DNA of 64,000 nt from Paenibacillus artemisiicola (GTDB lineage Bacteria; Bacillota; Bacilli; Paenibacillales; Paenibacillaceae), in the NCBI RefSeq assembly GCF_017652985.1, contig NZ_JAGGDJ010000002.1, positions 310,001 to 374,000 of the forward strand, in the 5' to 3' direction. Position 1 is the stretch's first letter. Each line of letters opens with the position of its first letter. The notes under the pieces were generated by a model. That model made no database searches. It was not told where the DNA came from and worked only from the letters and a program-made list of their open reading frames with translations. Below are positions 24,308 to 34,226 of this stretch, piece by piece. The position numbers were made by a program, and so were the translations under genes.

Positions 24308-25474
24308 ATGCAAGACTTTTCATTTCATAATCCCACTAAGCTTTTGTTCGGTAAAGGTCAAGTAAGCAGCTTGAAAAAAGAAATTCCCGCGTACGGCAAA
24401 CGCGTCCTGCTCTTATACGGCGGCGGCAGCATTAAAAAAAGCGGCTTGTATGATAAAGTGATCGGCGAACTGAAAGAAATCGACGCCAACGTCGTCGAGC
24501 TGGGGGGCGTTGAACCGAATCCGCGGCTCACGACCGTCAATAAAGGGATTACCCTCATCCGGGACAATCGGCTCGATTTTATTCTTGCGGTCGGCGGCGG
24601 CAGCGTCATCGATGCCGCGAAGGCGATTGCCGCGGGCGTGCCCTATGACGGCGACGTATGGGATATCGTGACGGGCAAGGCGAAAGCACCGTCCAACGCC
24701 GTACCGATCGGCACGGTGATCACGATCGCGGGAACGGGATCCGAGATGAACGGAAATTCCGTCATTACGAATTGGGATACGAATACGAAAGCTTTTTTCA
24801 ACTCCAATCACGTGCTTCCGAGATTCAGTATTCTAGATCCGGCGCTTACCGCCACCGTACCACGGGACCAAACGGTATATGGCAGCGTGGATATTATGTC
24901 CCATGTCTTCGAACAGTATTTTCATGCGTCGGGCAACGCGCCTCTTCAAGAACGAATCGGCGAAGCGATTCTTCGCACCGTTATCGAGACGGCGCCTAAG
25001 CTCGTGAACGATTTGCGCAATTACGACTATCGCGAAGTCATGTTATTGAACGGGACATTGGCCTTGAACGGACTGACCGGAATGGGCGTCAATCCGGATT
25101 GGGCGACGCATCTGATCGAGCACGCGGTATCGGCCGTCCATGACATCCCGCATGGCGGGGGAATCGCGATCATTGCTCCGCATTGGATGGAGCGCGTCGC
25201 GGCGGTACGTCCGGAGAAAGTCGCGCAGCTCGGCGTTCGCGTATTCGATTTGGACCCGACGGGCAAGACGGATGCGCAATTGGCGGCGGAGGCGATCCGG
25301 TCGCTCCGGGAATTTTGGGCTTCCATCGGAGCGCCGACGAAGCTGTCGGACTATGGAGTCGATGACAAGGCAATCGAGCTGATGACGGACAGGGCGATGC
25401 TCGCCGATCGTATCGGCAATTACGTCCCGCTTACGCGCGAAGATGTCAGAACGATCTTGAGAAACTCGCTATAA
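24308..25474 (+). CDS. Iron-containing alcohol dehydrogenase (BdhA/YqhD-like)
   Basis: A 388-residue group III alcohol dehydrogenase opening with MQDFSFHNPTKLLFGKGQV, as in butanol dehydrogenases. NAD(P) is bound by GGGSVIDAAKAIAAG near residue 97 and TIAGTGSEMNGNSVI near residue 140. Metal ligands are expected at the Asp of LDPALT, DIMSHVFEQY (His near 200), LIEHAVSAVHDIPHGGG (His near 265-280). It reduces aldehydes to alcohols in the cytoplasm, often as detoxification. The ATG at 24308 has GAGGTG upstream and matches the family start. It sits behind two operator-like sites matching the ArsR promoter, so ArsR control is likely. Confidence 0.88.
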   Translation: MQDFSFHNPTKLLFGKGQVSSLKKEIPAYGKRVLLLYGGGSIKKSGLYDKVIGELKEIDANVVELGGVEPNPRLTTVNKGITLIRDNRLDFILAVGGGSVIDAAKAIAAGVPYDGDVWDIVTGKAKAPSNAVPIGTVITIAGTGSEMNGNSVITNWDTNTKAFFNSNHVLPRFSILDPALTATVPRDQTVYGSVDIMSHVFEQYFHASGNAPLQERIGEAILRTVIETAPKLVNDLRNYDYREVMLLNGTLALNGLTGMGVNPDWATHLIEHAVSAVHDIPHGGGIAIIAPHWMERVAAVRPEKVAQLGVRVFDLDPTGKTDAQLAAEAIRSLREFWASIGAPTKLSDYGVDDKAIELMTDRAMLADRIGNYVPLTREDVRTILRNSL

Positions 25475-25481
25475 CATGCAG

Positions 25482-25514
25482 AAGGGCTGTCTCACGATGA
25501 GACAGCCCTTTTTT
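25482..25514. terminator. Bidirectional terminator between convergent genes
   Basis: AAGGGCTGTCTCA pairs with TGAGACAGCCCTT around a three-base loop, with a T run on the plus side and an A run giving T on the minus side. Confidence 0.9.
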
Positions 25515-25520
25515 GCCAAC

Positions 25521-26261
25521 TCAGAACTCCTGCGCGGTCGGACGCAGCACGATTTCGTTGATATCGACATCCGCCGGCTGTTCGACGGCGAAGACGACGG
25601 CCCGTGCCACCGCGCTCGCGGGAATGGCGGCGTTGTAGAAGTCCAATACGGCGGACTGCGACGTGCCCGTGGTGTTGAACTTCAGGTCGCTCTCCACCGC
25701 GCCGGGTTCGATGGAGGTCACCCGGATCTTGGCGCCGACTTCGTGGCGCAAGCCTTCGGAAATCGCGCGAACCGCGAATTTCGTACCCGAATAAACGGTG
25801 CCGCCCGGCGAGAAGACCTTAATCCCGGCAACCGAGCTGACATTGATGAAGTGCCCGCTCTGATTGGCGAGGAAGATCGGCAGGGCGGAGGCTATGCCGT
25901 ACAGCACGCCCTTGATATTGATGTCGATCATCGCGTCCCACTCGTCGGTATTGACCTCGGACATCGGACGAATCGGCATATAGCCGGCGTTGTTGACGAG
26001 CACGTCCAGCTTGCCGAAATCGGCGATGACCGCCTCGACGACCGCCTTGAACTGCGCCTTGTCGGTCACGTCGAGCGGATAGGCGCCTGCCTTGCCGCCA
26101 GCCTTCGCGATCTGCGCGACCACCTCGTCGAGCTTGTCCTTCCGGCGCGCGGCTACCGCCACGATCGCGCCTTTGGAAGCGAGAAGTCGCGCGGCCTCCG
26201 CTCCGAGGCCGGTGCCGCCGCCCGTGATCAGGACGACCTTGTCGGTGATTCCTTCGCTCAT
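25521..26261 (-). CDS. Short-chain dehydrogenase/reductase
   Basis: A 246-residue classical SDR. TGGGTGLG near residue 14 binds NAD(P)H, NNAG lies near residue 90, and catalytic Ser (INVSSVAG) and YSGTK (Tyr/Lys near residues 155-159) are present. The VAARRKDKL after beta-2 suggests NADP preference. It reduces or oxidises a small alcohol/ketone in the cytoplasm. The ATG at 26261 follows GGAG; an upstream ATG at 26294 lacks one. It converges with the iron alcohol dehydrogenase and lies downstream of an AraC regulator on the same strand with a 167-base gap, so it may be its target. Confidence 0.85.
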   Translation of the reverse strand: MSEGITDKVVLITGGGTGLGAEAARLLASKGAIVAVAARRKDKLDEVVAQIAKAGGKAGAYPLDVTDKAQFKAVVEAVIADFGKLDVLVNNAGYMPIRPMSEVNTDEWDAMIDINIKGVLYGIASALPIFLANQSGHFINVSSVAGIKVFSPGGTVYSGTKFAVRAISEGLRHEVGAKIRVTSIEPGAVESDLKFNTTGTSQSAVLDFYNAAIPASAVARAVVFAVEQPADVDINEIVLRPTAQEF

Positions 26262-26428
26262 GCTATATCTCCTCTGCGAATGTTTTTGGGGCAAACGCCG
26301 GTCCGATTGGAAGCCGGATGCCGCATTTCCCCGACATCCCTATTAGGGTTGCAGAGACAACGCGAATTTATGACCGTTAGGATTTGGATGTCCCGTTCGG
26401 CGGCAGAACGGAAGCGTTGCGGACGGTT

Positions 26429-27370
26429 CTAACGCCGAGCGCGCCATGATTCTTTTTCGGCCGTTTGGATCGCTTTCATATCTTGTAGCGGGGGGAGGCC
26501 GAATAGACGCCGGTATTCGCGGTTGAATTGCGAAGTGCTTTCATACCCGACCGCCAAAGCGGCGGTCGTGACATCCATCGAACCGCCCAGCATCAGGCGT
26601 CTCGCCGCTTGAAGACGAAGCTGTTTTTGGTATTGCAAGGGCCCCATCGACGTGACGAGCTTAAACTTATGCTGCAGGCCCGAAACGCTCATGTTCGTAT
26701 AACGGGCAAGCTCGCCGGCGGTAAACGAACGCGCGTAATTTTCTTTGATCCACGCAATCGCCTTCCCGATGCCGTCGGCCTGCCGGTCGAACAGCACTTG
26801 CTGAACAAACAAATGCCCGTATTCGCTGGATAATAACTTGAAAATCATTTCTTGTTTGATCAGGGCGGACAGGAAGTTGACTTCTGCCGGTTTGCCGGTC
26901 AATTTCAACAGCCTGACGAACATCTCCAATAGATCGGCATCGGATTTCCCGATGAAGGCCCCCGCGTTCGGTTCGCGATCCCTAGGCGGAACCTGGATAT
27001 CGGCAGACATCATGACCGAAGCGATTTCCTGCGTCGTGAAGTCCGCGCGCAGACCCAAGAAAGGCGATTCCGTCGTAGCGCGCACGACCTGCGTCGTGCC
27101 GGGCAAGTCGATCATCGACGCCAAGAAGTTTCCCGGGTGCGCATGGAAGATGTGTTTGCCGACGTGGATTTTTTTCGTGCCTTGAAGAAAGAGACAAAAG
27201 GAGGGCGTCAATACGCAGGGAATCGGCGGTCTGTCATGGCTGTGGCGATCGATGGTCAGGTACGGGATGAGGGTTGCCGTGCTTCCGTCCGCCGTCGTGA
27301 TCTTCTCGGACAAGGCAATGAGCTTGTCCAGCAATCCGTTCAAATTAGCGCCATTTTCTTCCGTAAGCAT
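26429..27370 (-). CDS. AraC-family transcriptional regulator (AraC_N type)
   Basis: A 313-residue regulator with the AraC-type N-terminal arm/cupin domain (about residues 25-180: VLTPSFCLFLQGTKKIHVGKHIFHAHPGNFLASMIDLP) and two helix-turn-helix motifs in the last 100 residues (LARYTNMSVSGLQHKFKLVT, LAVGYESTSQFNREYRRLFG). This subfamily commonly regulates neighbouring aldo/keto reductases and SDRs. It lies between an SDR on its own strand and a divergent aldo/keto reductase, so it plausibly controls both. ATG at 27370 with AGAGAGG upstream. Confidence 0.88.
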   Translation of the reverse strand: MLTEENGANLNGLLDKLIALSEKITTADGSTATLIPYLTIDRHSHDRPPIPCVLTPSFCLFLQGTKKIHVGKHIFHAHPGNFLASMIDLPGTTQVVRATTESPFLGLRADFTTQEIASVMMSADIQVPPRDREPNAGAFIGKSDADLLEMFVRLLKLTGKPAEVNFLSALIKQEMIFKLLSSEYGHLFVQQVLFDRQADGIGKAIAWIKENYARSFTAGELARYTNMSVSGLQHKFKLVTSMGPLQYQKQLRLQAARRLMLGGSMDVTTAALAVGYESTSQFNREYRRLFGLPPLQDMKAIQTAEKESWRARR

Positions 27371-27414
27371 GCGAGTTTCGCCTCTCTTTTCCGACGTTCT
27401 AAGCTCGCTATTAG

Positions 27415-28620
<1,206 letters not shown>

Positions 28621-28681
28621 GGACGCAAGCCTGATGGTACGAACCTTGTTAGATGACGCGCAAGTAAAGATCGAAACGAAG

Positions 28682-28709
28682 GCGCTCCGCTCCCGGGGCG
28701 CTATTTTTA
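28682..28709 (+). terminator. Weak terminator after the aldo/keto reductase
   Basis: GCGCTCC (28682-28688) pairs with GGGGCGC (28695-28701) with one G-U pair, then TATTTTTAT. Confidence 0.5.
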
Positions 28710-28860
28710 TATAATTGATAATTCCAATTGATTAACTATGAATTGTCCGCTATGATAAATAGCAATTAACAAATGCTGTAAGTGTACGTTTTTATTTCTA
28801 ACGTCCATTTTTGAACAAACGCTTGACATTTGTCCGATTATCGAAAAGGATGTGATTCAA

Positions 28861-29472
28861 ATGGGCATCCCCCGACCGGATCGCCGAATTCCGAAAACGA
28901 AACAGCATATCGTGAACGCTTTTTTGTCCCTATGCGAGCAAAGGCCGTTCGATGCCATCGTGATTAAAGACATCACGGAAGCGGCCGATGTGAGCCGTTC
29001 TACGTTTTATGCGCATTTCCAGGACAAATACGATTTGCTAGAACAGATCATCAAAGCCAAGCTCGATGAACTTCGTCATCTGTATGAAAGCAAGAAAACC
29101 GTCATTCTAAGCTACGAGCCGCGTCAAGACGGTCCGGATCCGTATTTCGCCGTCATGTTCGAGCATTTGGCCGAGAACGCTCCGTCCTACCTCGTTCTCT
29201 TATCGCGCTTGCCGGAATCCGGGTTCGAAGCGCGGCTGACGGAAGCCGTCCACGGCACCCTCGCCCAACGGATCGACGACAATCGAATGGATCAGAAGCA
29301 GCCGATTCCGCTGGATATCTTGCTGGATAGCATGTCCTTCTGGATTACCGGCACCGCGGTTGCCTGGTTGAAGCAAGGCATGATCTATTCCCCCAACTAT
29401 ATGGCGATTCAATTGAGCAGGCTGGCCGCCATGGGATTTTATCAAGCGATGAATTACAAGGCGAACAAATGA
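28861..29472 (+). CDS. TetR-family transcriptional regulator
   Basis: A 203-residue regulator with an N-terminal helix-turn-helix (DRRIPKTKQHIVNAFLSL, then IKDITEAADVSRSTFYAHFQDKYDLLEQI) and a TetR_C-type helical domain ending LAAMGFYQAMNYK. It closely resembles the TetR regulator at 42216-42836 (same RRIPKT opening and FYxHFxDKYDLL/LYLHYADKYDLL region), so the two are paralogues. The ATG at 28861 has AAAGGA upstream; a GTG at 28852 is too close to that site. It directly precedes the flavin-monooxygenase/ABC cluster and may regulate it: the element at 29601-29610 is the exact reverse complement of one in front of the paralogue. Confidence 0.85.
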   Translation: MGIPRPDRRIPKTKQHIVNAFLSLCEQRPFDAIVIKDITEAADVSRSTFYAHFQDKYDLLEQIIKAKLDELRHLYESKKTVILSYEPRQDGPDPYFAVMFEHLAENAPSYLVLLSRLPESGFEARLTEAVHGTLAQRIDDNRMDQKQPIPLDILLDSMSFWITGTAVAWLKQGMIYSPNYMAIQLSRLAAMGFYQAMNYKANK

Positions 29473-29556
29473 AGGCTTCCTGTTAGAATTGCGTTCGCGC
29501 GTCGCACATCATCCTGACTATTGTCCGATAAACGCCAATTACGAGGGTTCTGTTTG

Positions 29557-29619
29557 TTGACCCTTGGACGGCGCGACGTTAAGATATACCCAATACCTGA
29601 GTTAACTAATCGGAATTAT
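29557..29619 (+). promoter_or_regulatory. Promoter and operator candidates of the organosulfur/monooxygenase cluster
   Basis: TTGACC (29557-29562) and TAAGAT (29580-29585) are 17 bases apart. Near the expected start point lies GTTAACTAAT (29601-29610), the exact reverse complement of 42887-42896 before a paralogous TetR gene. It is followed by TCGGAATTAT, which recalls the GGAATT half-site of the sulfur regulator CymR. The choice between TetR and CymR is open. Confidence 0.5.
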
Positions 29620-29644
29620 AAGTTTTATGCGGGGAGGTGAACAG

Positions 29645-31102
29645 GTGAGAGGCGATGCGTTTGTCAAAAGCTTGCACGACGGGCGGACGGTGTGGTTGAA
29701 CGGGAGCAAGGTTAACGGGCTCGAGACGCACCCCGCGTTCCGAGGGACGCTGGGAACGATCCGCGGTCTCTTCGACACGTTGGACGATCCGCAGCTTCGC
29801 GATCAGGCCGGATACCGGGTCGAGGGCCGGGAAGCCTACGCGCACAGCTCATTCCTGGTTCCGCATACTCCGGAAGAGCTCGCCCGGCGAAGTCAATCCT
29901 TTGCTTTCTGGTCCAAACAGTGCAACGGCATGATGAGCAGGCTGTCGGACTACGCGCGTTCGTTCGTTACCGGCTGGTATGCGGCGCGCCATGACTTGGA
30001 ACGTCTGGAGCCCGGCTTTGCCCGGAAAATCTCGGCGTATTACGAGACGGCCCGGGACAACGATCTCTTTTTGACGACCGCCATTATCGATCCTCAAATC
30101 GATCGCTCCAGCGGTCTTGACGACGATCGCATTGCGTCGCGATTCCTGCACGTCGTCAAGGAAACGAGCGAAGGCCTCGTAGTACGGGGGGCGAAAATGA
30201 TTGCCACCGGCGCGCCGTATACGCATGATTTCGTCATCTTCTCGTTTCTCAAGCTGGAACAGGCGCATCGGGCGCATGCCCATGTCCTGATCGTTCCCGC
30301 CCATTCGCCGGGGCTGCACATCGTCTGCCGGCAGTCGTTCGCGAGCGACAAAGAGCACGACGCGCCGATCAGCGCGAGGTACGATGAGATGGACGCCGTT
30401 CTCTTCTTCGATGACGTGTTCATTCCTTGGGAACGCGTCCTGATGTACGGCGATGCCGAGAAAGTTATGGCGCTGAGGGCGAACACGACCGCGAATGCCC
30501 TTGCGTTCCACCAAAATATCGTGCGCTATGTCGCCAAGCTCGAATTCATTGCCGGGGTGACGTTCGCGATAGCGGAGGCGATCGGAGCAGCCGGATTTCT
30601 GCACATCCAAGAGAAGCTCGGCGAGCTCTTGACGCAAATCGATTGCATGAAAGCCCTCGTCATCGCTTCCGAGACGCAAGCCAAGGTCGACGGGAACGGC
30701 GTGCTCGTCCCGGAGCTGTCCTACATCCATACGGCCAGAAACATCGGGACGAAGTTTTATCCGCGGGCGGTCGAGATTTTACAGCAGGTCGGCGGCGGCG
30801 GGTTCGTTCAGGTCCCTTCCAGCATCGAAGATTTTTACGGCACGATCTCGGAGCTGATGAGCCACTATTTCGAGGGAGCCACGGTCAGCGCGGAGAAGAA
30901 GGTTCAGCTGTTCAAGCTTGCGTGGGATCTGATCGGAAGCCCCTTGGGCGCAAGGCATGAACTGTACGAGCGCTTTTACGCCGGGGATCCGGTGCGGGGC
31001 TTCGCGAACCAGTACTTGGCTTCCGATAAGGAGAGCTTGACGGCTCCGATTTGGAAATTAATCAAAGACTCCGCCAAGCGCGGGGCAGCGACCCCTTCAT
31101 AA
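29645..31102 (+). CDS. HpaB/PvcC-family reduced-flavin-dependent monooxygenase
   Basis: A 485-residue oxygenase of the 4-hydroxyphenylacetate 3-monooxygenase large-component family, which uses FADH2 from a separate reductase to hydroxylate phenols. The N-terminal domain (FVKSLHDGRTVWLNGSKV, then THPAFRGTLGTIRGLFD) and the acyl-CoA-dehydrogenase-like fold (VVRGAKMIATGAPYTHDFVIF, FDDVFIPWERVLMYGD, DFYGTISELMSHYFEGA) are clear. The start is GTG at 29645, seven bases after GGGGAGGTG; the ATG at 29627 overlaps that site. It opens the cluster, and no reductase component (HpaC) is near. The substrate is probably aromatic. Confidence 0.85.
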   Translation: MRGDAFVKSLHDGRTVWLNGSKVNGLETHPAFRGTLGTIRGLFDTLDDPQLRDQAGYRVEGREAYAHSSFLVPHTPEELARRSQSFAFWSKQCNGMMSRLSDYARSFVTGWYAARHDLERLEPGFARKISAYYETARDNDLFLTTAIIDPQIDRSSGLDDDRIASRFLHVVKETSEGLVVRGAKMIATGAPYTHDFVIFSFLKLEQAHRAHAHVLIVPAHSPGLHIVCRQSFASDKEHDAPISARYDEMDAVLFFDDVFIPWERVLMYGDAEKVMALRANTTANALAFHQNIVRYVAKLEFIAGVTFAIAEAIGAAGFLHIQEKLGELLTQIDCMKALVIASETQAKVDGNGVLVPELSYIHTARNIGTKFYPRAVEILQQVGGGGFVQVPSSIEDFYGTISELMSHYFEGATVSAEKKVQLFKLAWDLIGSPLGARHELYERFYAGDPVRGFANQYLASDKESLTAPIWKLIKDSAKRGAATPS

Positions 31103-31126
31103 CGAAACCGTTCGACCGGACCACCG

Positions 31127-31167
31127 GAGACCTCCAGCCTGAAGGGCTAGCGGGTCTCTTTTGTTTT
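31127..31167 (+). terminator. Terminator-like hairpin inside the cluster
   Basis: GAGACC (31127-31132) pairs with GGTCTC (31153-31158), with an inner AGCC/GGCT stem, then CTTTTGTTTTC. It may attenuate transcription after the HpaB-like gene. Confidence 0.55.
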
Positions 31168-31215
31168 CAGGAAGCCGGCGTTCGTTCGAAAGATGCAAAA
31201 GCGAGGAGGAACGAC

Positions 31216-32517
31216 ATGGGACAAAGCAGCGGTGTTTGGGGACGCGGTCCCTCTGCCGATTACGAGCAGCTGGCCGAGCGGTTCAGACCTGCCTTTCGGC
31301 TCATTCAAGCGGGCGCGCTCGAGCGCGAGTTAAACCGGAAGCTGCTGCATGAAGAGATCCGTTTGCTGAAGGAGCAGCGATTCGGCGCCATGCGCATTCC
31401 CGTGGAAGAGGGGGGCTTCGGCGCATCGATTCCCGAGCTGTTCCAGCTGCTGATCGAGCTGTCGGAAGCCGATTCCAACGTGACGCAGGCGCTCAGGATC
31501 CATTTCGGATTCGTCGAGCGCGTGCTCCGTCTGCCGGATGGCGATCGTAAGCGCCGATGGCTGCGGCGAATCGCGGACGGCGCGATCGTCGGCAACGCGT
31601 TGACGGAAACCGGCGGCGCGCAGGTCGGCCGTTATGAGACGAAGCTGGCTTCGCAGGGGGAGCGCCTGCGGGTAAGCGGCACGAAGTTCTATTCCACGGG
31701 CACCTTGTACGCCGATTGGATCATCGTCGGCGCCGAGCGCGAAGACGGCGACATCGTAACCGCGCTGGTCCCCTCGACGGCGAGCGGCGTGGAAATCGCG
31801 GATGATTGGGAAGGCTTCGGGCAGACGCTTACGGGAAGCGGCACGACGATCTTCCGGGAGACGCCCGTCGATCCGGACGAAGTGTACGCGCGAGACACGT
31901 ATCCCGCGTACGCGGCGGCGTTTGCCCAACTGGTGCATCTGTCGACGCTGGCCGGAATCGGCCGCGCGGCGGCCGGCGACGCCGCGACGGCGATCGCCGA
32001 ACGGCGGCGCACGTATTCCCATGCGGCCGCCGGCCGGTCGAGCGAGGATCCGCAAGTGCTGCAAATAGCGGGACGCGTGCACAGCCAAGCCTACGCGGCG
32101 GGGGCGGTCGTGCAGAAGGCGGCCGAGGCCGTGCAGCGCGCATGCGACGCGCAGGACGCGGAGGATGCCGCATTCGCGGACCGGTCGAGCGTCGAGGCGG
32201 AGATCGAAGCGGCGCAAGCGCAGACGGTCGTAGCCAGGCTGGTGCTTGAAGCCGCATCCGCGCTGTTCGATGCGCTGGGCGCGTCGGCGACGATCCGCTC
32301 CAAGGCGCTGGACCGCTATTGGCGCAATGCCCGAACGATCGCCTCTCATAATCCGCTGATTTATAAAGAACGGATCGTGGGCGATTATGCCGTGAACGGC
32401 ACGCGTCCGGCCTTCGCCTGGCAGACGGGCATCGGCGCGCCCGTACATAGCGACCAGACAACCGGGGACGGCGACGCGCGGCCGGGCCCGCCGTCCTCGT
32501 CTCAAGGATTCGCCTAA
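31216..32517 (+). CDS. DszC-like flavin-dependent monooxygenase (acyl-CoA dehydrogenase fold)
   Basis: A 433-residue protein related to dibenzothiophene monooxygenase DszC, which oxidises a thioether to sulfoxide and sulfone with FMNH2. Typical segments are LLKEQRFGAMRIPVEEGG near residue 50, LSEADSNVTQALRIHF near residue 80, GTKFYSTGTLYADW near residue 155, DDWEGFGQTLTGSGTT near residue 196 and the C-terminal YWRNARTIASHNPLIYKERIVGDY near residue 372, holding the His that activates the flavin hydroperoxide. The ATG at 31216 follows GAGGAGG. Dense GC-rich Ala-coded stretches lie in the C-terminal half. It is followed 26 bases later by the binding lipoprotein gene. Confidence 0.85.
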   Translation: MGQSSGVWGRGPSADYEQLAERFRPAFRLIQAGALERELNRKLLHEEIRLLKEQRFGAMRIPVEEGGFGASIPELFQLLIELSEADSNVTQALRIHFGFVERVLRLPDGDRKRRWLRRIADGAIVGNALTETGGAQVGRYETKLASQGERLRVSGTKFYSTGTLYADWIIVGAEREDGDIVTALVPSTASGVEIADDWEGFGQTLTGSGTTIFRETPVDPDEVYARDTYPAYAAAFAQLVHLSTLAGIGRAAAGDAATAIAERRRTYSHAAAGRSSEDPQVLQIAGRVHSQAYAAGAVVQKAAEAVQRACDAQDAEDAAFADRSSVEAEIEAAQAQTVVARLVLEAASALFDALGASATIRSKALDRYWRNARTIASHNPLIYKERIVGDYAVNGTRPAFAWQTGIGAPVHSDQTTGDGDARPGPPSSSQGFA

Positions 32518-32543
32518 TTCCAATTCAAAGGAGTCGTAGAAGC

Positions 32544-33437
32544 ATGAAGAAACCCATTCGATTGACCGCGCTCATGATCGTCCTCGCCTTGACCTTCCTG
32601 GTCGCGGCGTGCGGGAAGGGAAATACGGACGATGCGGCAGGAACGACGGCAGGAGGCACGGGGGAAGGAACGGCGGCGGCCGCGAATCCGGAGGATAAGA
32701 TCATTCATCATATCATGAGCGACGCGGGGTTCAACAGCGAGATCGTGAAAATCTTGAAAGCGGAGCTAGCCAAAGACGGCTACACGCTGGATTACGTCGT
32801 CGTGAATGACATTATTCAACCAAACAAGATCGTCAACGACGGCGAAGCGGATACGAACTCCTTCCAGCACGAGGCGTATTTCGACCAGTTCGTCAAGGAC
32901 CAGGGCCTGAAAAACATCTCGAGAGCCTTCTATACCACGTTCACGCCTTCCGGGCTGTATTCCAAAAAATACAAGTCGTTCAAGGACGTGCCCGACGGCG
33001 CCTTGATCGGCATTCCCGTCGATCCGGCGAACAACGGACGCGCCTTGTTCATGCTGCGGGATCTCGGGCTGCTGAAGCTGAAGGACGGCGTGGAGGTCAT
33101 TCATGCCACGTTGAAGGACATTACCGACAATCCGCATCGCTACAAATTCAAGGAAGTCGATCAATTGATGCTGCAGCGGACGCTGGACGACGTCGACGTG
33201 GGCTTCTTGTTCGCCGGCACGGCCGTTCAAATGGGCTACAAGCCCAAGCAGGACGCGCTGGCGCTGGAAGACGGCAAAGACCTGCCCTACAAAGGCATCG
33301 TGGCCGTGAACAACAAGCTGCTCGGCACGCCGAAGATCAAGGCGCTCCAAAAAGCGTACGAGAGCCAAGCGATCAAAGATTTTTACAAGGAAAAATACGG
33401 CGATGCCATCGAGAGCCTGGATGATCTGAATAAGTGA
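32544..33437 (+). CDS. MetQ/NlpA-family substrate-binding lipoprotein
   Basis: A 297-residue extracellular lipoprotein: signal peptide with lipobox LVAAC near residue 23, then a Gly/Thr-rich linker and the NlpA fold (YVVVNDIIQPNKIVNDGEADTNSFQHEAYFDQF, IGIPVDPANNGRALFMLRDLGLLKL). It captures substrate for the MetN/MetI-type ABC transporter next door. In the family the ligand is usually methionine; neighbouring Dsz-like oxygenases suggest another sulfur compound or its methionine-like derivative here (inference). ATG with AAAGGAG upstream, 26 bases after the DszC-like gene and 18 bases before the ATPase gene. Confidence 0.88.
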   Translation: MKKPIRLTALMIVLALTFLVAACGKGNTDDAAGTTAGGTGEGTAAAANPEDKIIHHIMSDAGFNSEIVKILKAELAKDGYTLDYVVVNDIIQPNKIVNDGEADTNSFQHEAYFDQFVKDQGLKNISRAFYTTFTPSGLYSKKYKSFKDVPDGALIGIPVDPANNGRALFMLRDLGLLKLKDGVEVIHATLKDITDNPHRYKFKEVDQLMLQRTLDDVDVGFLFAGTAVQMGYKPKQDALALEDGKDLPYKGIVAVNNKLLGTPKIKALQKAYESQAIKDFYKEKYGDAIESLDDLNK

Positions 33438-33455
33438 CGAAGGGGAGGGCTTATC

Positions 33456-34226
33456 ATGATTACCCTGAACAAGATCGGCAAGACGTTCGCGACGGCCGGA
33501 GGACCGCTTCACGCGGTATCCTCCGCTTCGCTGACCGTGGAGCAAGGCGATATTTACGGGCTGATCGGCTTCAGCGGAGCCGGCAAATCGACGCTGCTGC
33601 GCACGATCAATCTGCTGGAACGGCCGGACGAGGGGACCGTGCACGTCGACGGCGAAGAGCTCACCGCGCTTCCGCTGCGCGAGCTCCGGAAGAGAAGGCT
33701 GGCGATCGGCATGATCTTTCAGCATTTCAACCTGCTGAATAACCGCAACGTCTACGATAACGTCAGCTTCCCGCTGGAAATCGCCAAGGTCCCCCGGGCC
33801 GAACGCAGGCCGCGCATCGAGAGCTGCCTGGAGATGGTCGGCTTGTCCGACAAGGCCAAGGCGTATCCGGCCAAATTAAGCGGCGGGCAGAAGCAGCGGG
33901 TCGCCATTGCCCGCGCGCTGGCCGGCAACCCGAAGATTCTGCTGTGCGACGAGCCGACTTCTTCGGTGGACCCGCAAACGACGGGCAGCATCCTGGCCGC
34001 GCTTCAGGAAATCAACCGGAATTTGGGCATCACCATCGTCATCGTGACGCACGAGATGAACGTGGTGAAGGCGATTTGCAACAAGGTCGCCGTCATGGAG
34101 CACGGCAGGATCGTCGAGAAATTCGATTTGCGCGAGAAGCATATCGTGCCGCAATCCCCCATCGCGCAATATCTGTTCAAGAACGAAATCGCCTTGGAGC
34201 GGGAAATGGAGGCGAGCTATGCTTAG
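33456..34226 (+). CDS. MetN-like ABC transporter ATPase lacking the NIL domain
   Basis: A 256-residue ATPase with Walker A GFSGAGKST near residue 37, Q-loop MIFQHFNLLNNRNVYDNV, signature LSGGQKQRVAIARAL near residue 140, Walker B ILLCDEPTSSVDP and switch His in VTHEMNVV. The sequence matches MetN of the methionine importer, but canonical MetN has about 340 residues with a C-terminal NIL domain that lets internal methionine inhibit transport. This one ends near the nucleotide-binding domain, so that feedback should be missing. Its last eight bases overlap the permease gene. Confidence 0.9.
   Translation: MITLNKIGKTFATAGGPLHAVSSASLTVEQGDIYGLIGFSGAGKSTLLRTINLLERPDEGTVHVDGEELTALPLRELRKRRLAIGMIFQHFNLLNNRNVYDNVSFPLEIAKVPRAERRPRIESCLEMVGLSDKAKAYPAKLSGGQKQRVAIARALAGNPKILLCDEPTSSVDPQTTGSILAALQEINRNLGITIVIVTHEMNVVKAICNKVAVMEHGRIVEKFDLREKHIVPQSPIAQYLFKNEIALEREMEASYA

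Noticed and set aside
28823..28851. Promoter starting with perfect TTGACA before the TetR gene
   Set aside because: No acceptable -10 at 16-19 bases; the best match (AAGGAT) overlaps the ribosome site.
29473..29644. Possible SAM (S-box) or T-box riboswitch before the organosulfur cluster
   Set aside because: I looked for the conserved S-box core and a T-box sequence with terminator; neither is present in the 170-base gap.
31330..32523. 397-codon minus-strand frame opposite the DszC-like gene
   Set aside because: Arg-rich, no start signal, and the plus frame has all DszC motifs.
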